The position numbers and the translations under genes were made by a program. Under the pieces are notes generated by a model, which was not told where the DNA came from, searched no databases, and saw nothing but the letters and a program-made list of their open reading frames with translations. Positions 62,311-64,000 of a stretch of DNA of 64,000 bases are shown here, one piece after another (position 1 is the stretch's first letter; every line of letters starts with the position of its first letter). The DNA is from Pseudomonadota bacterium (GTDB taxonomy: Bacteria; Pseudomonadota; Alphaproteobacteria; SHVZ01): contig JACQAG010000043.1 in the NCBI GenBank assembly GCA_016195085.1, positions 1 to 64,000 on the forward strand, written 5' to 3'.

Positions 62311-64000
62311 ATGCCCAGCTACAAGGCTCCCCTGCGCGATATCCGCTTCGTCATGGATGAGCTGCTCGAGCTCGACCAGCGTCCGCGGCTCCCCGGACAT
62401 GAGGAGATCACGCCCGACACCGTCAATGCGGTCCTCGAGGCGGCCGCAACGCTCTCAGAGGAGGTGCTGTTTCCCTTGAACCGCAGCGGTGATGAGGAGG
62501 GATCGGTCTTCGAGAACGGCGTCGTGCGCACGCCTAAGGGATTCAAGAAGGCCTACGAGGCCTTCACCGCCGGCGGCTGGACCGGGCTTGCCTGCGATCC
62601 GGCCTATGGCGGTCAAGGATTGCCGCACCTCCTGCAGTTCGTGGTCGAAGAGATGCTGTGCTCGGCCAACCTGTCCTTCGCCATGTTCCCGGGCCTGTCG
62701 CAGGGCGCCTACGCGGCGATCGAGCGGCATGCGACGCCGGAGCTGAAGGCCACATATCTGCCGCATCTGGCGAAAGGCGACTGGTCGGGCACCATGTGCC
62801 TGACCGAGCCGCACTGCGGCACCGATCTCGGCCTCATTCGCACCCGCGCCCAACCGAAGGAGGACGGCAAGTACGCGATCACCGGCACCAAGATCTTCAT
62901 CTCCGCCGGCGAGCACGACCTGACCGACAACATCATTCATCTCGTGCTGGCGCGGCTGCCGGACGCCCCACCCGGAATCAGGGGCATCAGCCTCTTTCTG
63001 GTGCCGAAGATCCTGGTCAAGGACAGGGCCGGCGAGCTCGGTCCGCGCAATGGCGTGCGCTGCGGCTCGATCGAGCACAAGATGGGGATCAAGGCCTCGC
63101 CCACCTGCGTGCTCAATTTCGATGAGGCCGAGGGCTATCTCGTCGGCGAGAAACATCGCGGCATGCGCTGCATGTTCACGATGATGAACGCCGCCCGGCT
63201 CGGCGTCGGCATGCAGGGCCTGGCGCTGGCCGAGGTCAGCTACCAGAACGCCCGCGACTATGCCCGAGACCGGCTGCAGGGGCGCTCGCTGAAAGGCGCG
63301 CAATATCCCGACAAGCCCGCCGATCCGATCATCGTGCACCCGGACGTGCGCAAGAACCTGCTGACGATCAAGGCCTTCACCGAGGGGGCGCGCGCGCTCG
63401 CCTACTGGATCGGCGCCGCCATCGACGAGGCCGAGCGTCACCCCGATGCCGGACAGCGCGAGGCGGCGGAGGATCTGGTGGCGCTGATGACGCCGGTGAT
63501 CAAAGCCTACTTCACCGACCAAGGCTTCGCGTCCACCGTGTTCGGCCAGCAGGTCCTGGGCGGCCATGGCTACATTCGCGAATGGGGCATGGAGCAGTAT
63601 GTGCGCGACGCGCGCATCGCCCAGATCTACGAGGGCGCCAACGGCATTCAGGCTCTCGATCTCGTCGGCCGCAAGCTGCCCCAGCACATGGGCCGTCTCC
63701 TGCGTCGGTTCTTCCACCCGGTCGACGCCTTCATCCAGGAGCACGGCACCGATCCGGCCCTGGCCGAATTCGTGCTGCCGCTCGCCAAAGCCTTCGCCCG
63801 CCTGCAGCAAGCAACCGCGCAGGTGGCCGAGAAGGGGCTCAAGGATCCCGATGAGGCGGGTGCAGCGGCGAGCGATTATCTCCGTCTCTTCGCCCTGGTG
63901 GCGCTTGCCTTCATGTGGGCCCGCATGGTCAAGGTGGCGCATGCGAAGCTGGGCGCCGATCCGGAAGGGTTCTATAAGGCGAAGATCGCCACGGCGCGGT
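62311..64000 (+). CDS. acyl-CoA dehydrogenase, 3' end beyond the window
   Basis: At least 563 residues of a long acyl-CoA dehydrogenase with a C-terminal extension. FAD/acyl motifs: GTMCLTEPHCGTDLGLIRTR, YAITGTKIFISAGEHDLTDN, and the catalytic Glu region YVRDARIAQIYEGANGIQAL. The N-terminal MPSYKAPLRDIRFVMDELLE is typical of the about 590-600-aa group. It starts 20 bases after the bifunctional enzyme gene, so it completes a fadL-fadA-fadB-fadE set. The frame is open to the window edge, so the stop is not seen. Confidence 0.93.
   Translation, partial: MPSYKAPLRDIRFVMDELLELDQRPRLPGHEEITPDTVNAVLEAAATLSEEVLFPLNRSGDEEGSVFENGVVRTPKGFKKAYEAFTAGGWTGLACDPAYGGQGLPHLLQFVVEEMLCSANLSFAMFPGLSQGAYAAIERHATPELKATYLPHLAKGDWSGTMCLTEPHCGTDLGLIRTRAQPKEDGKYAITGTKIFISAGEHDLTDNIIHLVLARLPDAPPGIRGISLFLVPKILVKDRAGELGPRNGVRCGSIEHKMGIKASPTCVLNFDEAEGYLVGEKHRGMRCMFTMMNAARLGVGMQGLALAEVSYQNARDYARDRLQGRSLKGAQYPDKPADPIIVHPDVRKNLLTIKAFTEGARALAYWIGAAIDEAERHPDAGQREAAEDLVALMTPVIKAYFTDQGFASTVFGQQVLGGHGYIREWGMEQYVRDARIAQIYEGANGIQALDLVGRKLPQHMGRLLRRFFHPVDAFIQEHGTDPALAEFVLPLAKAFARLQQATAQVAEKGLKDPDEAGAAASDYLRLFALVALAFMWARMVKVAHAKLGADPEGFYKAKIATAR

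Overview
The window is GC-rich DNA with dense genes, alphaproteobacterial-type Shine-Dalgarno sites, a ppx-rlmE-guaB-rsmB-guaA housekeeping block, tryptophan 2,3-dioxygenase, TRAP and many ABC uptake systems, and abundant palindromic intergenic repeats. This suggests a soil or rhizosphere alphaproteobacterium, possibly Rhodospirillales or Hyphomicrobiales-like. The lineage is inferred from gene content, not from a search.

Layout. 0.3-9.3 kb: catabolic and uptake genes (iron/thiamine-type and peptide-type binding proteins, amidase, enolase-superfamily enzyme, M19-type dipeptidase, homocysteine S-methyltransferase-like enzyme). 9.3-12 kb: amino-acid ABC transporter (ATPase, permease, binding protein) on the minus strand, followed by a duplicated 3' tail of the methyltransferase gene. 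12.57-15.89 kb: an IS1595-type element with 33-bp inverted ends carrying a membrane-anchored leucine-rich-repeat protein and two small genes, directly abutting a tRNA-Gln gene. Two degenerate 3' fragments of that tRNA lie at 3.83 and 5.84 kb, so 3.8-15.9 kb looks like serial insertions at tRNA-Gln. 16.2-23.75 kb: conserved core (ppx, rlmE, guaB, rsmB, GNAT, guaA). 23.75-30 kb: a defence-like island downstream of guaA, with two extra copies of the guaA 3' end, a vapBC pair, an hsdM N-terminal stub, a candidate HEPN/Abi-type protein and a 1267-aa protein with an N-terminal nuclease-like motif and a P-loop NTPase.

30-45 kb: glutathione transferase, GFA-type protein, atypical SDR, Tam methyltransferase, TRAP transporter (dctP plus fused dctQM), a degenerate metallo-beta-lactamase-fold protein, a broken sugar permease fragment, a pseudo-receiver protein, an inositol-monophosphatase-family enzyme and an iron-type ABC operon (binding protein, double permease, ATPase). 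45-49 kb: second GST and divergent iolD/iolG for inositol catabolism. 49-51 kb: a lower-GC two-gene insert (small protein plus ImmA/IrrE-type metalloprotease). 51-57 kb: Na/Pi-cotransporter family protein, hisE, aldehyde dehydrogenase, tryptophan 2,3-dioxygenase, EamA transporter, hotdog thioesterase. 57.3-64 kb: a fatty-acid degradation cluster (FadL-type porin, thiolase, FadB/FadN-type bifunctional enzyme, acyl-CoA dehydrogenase cut by the window end).

The strongest candidates for a new system are the guaA-tail island with the nuclease-STAND-like protein, the LRR cargo of the IS1595-type element, and the small-protein/ImmA-IrrE pair. All function calls are from reading motifs; no database search was run.
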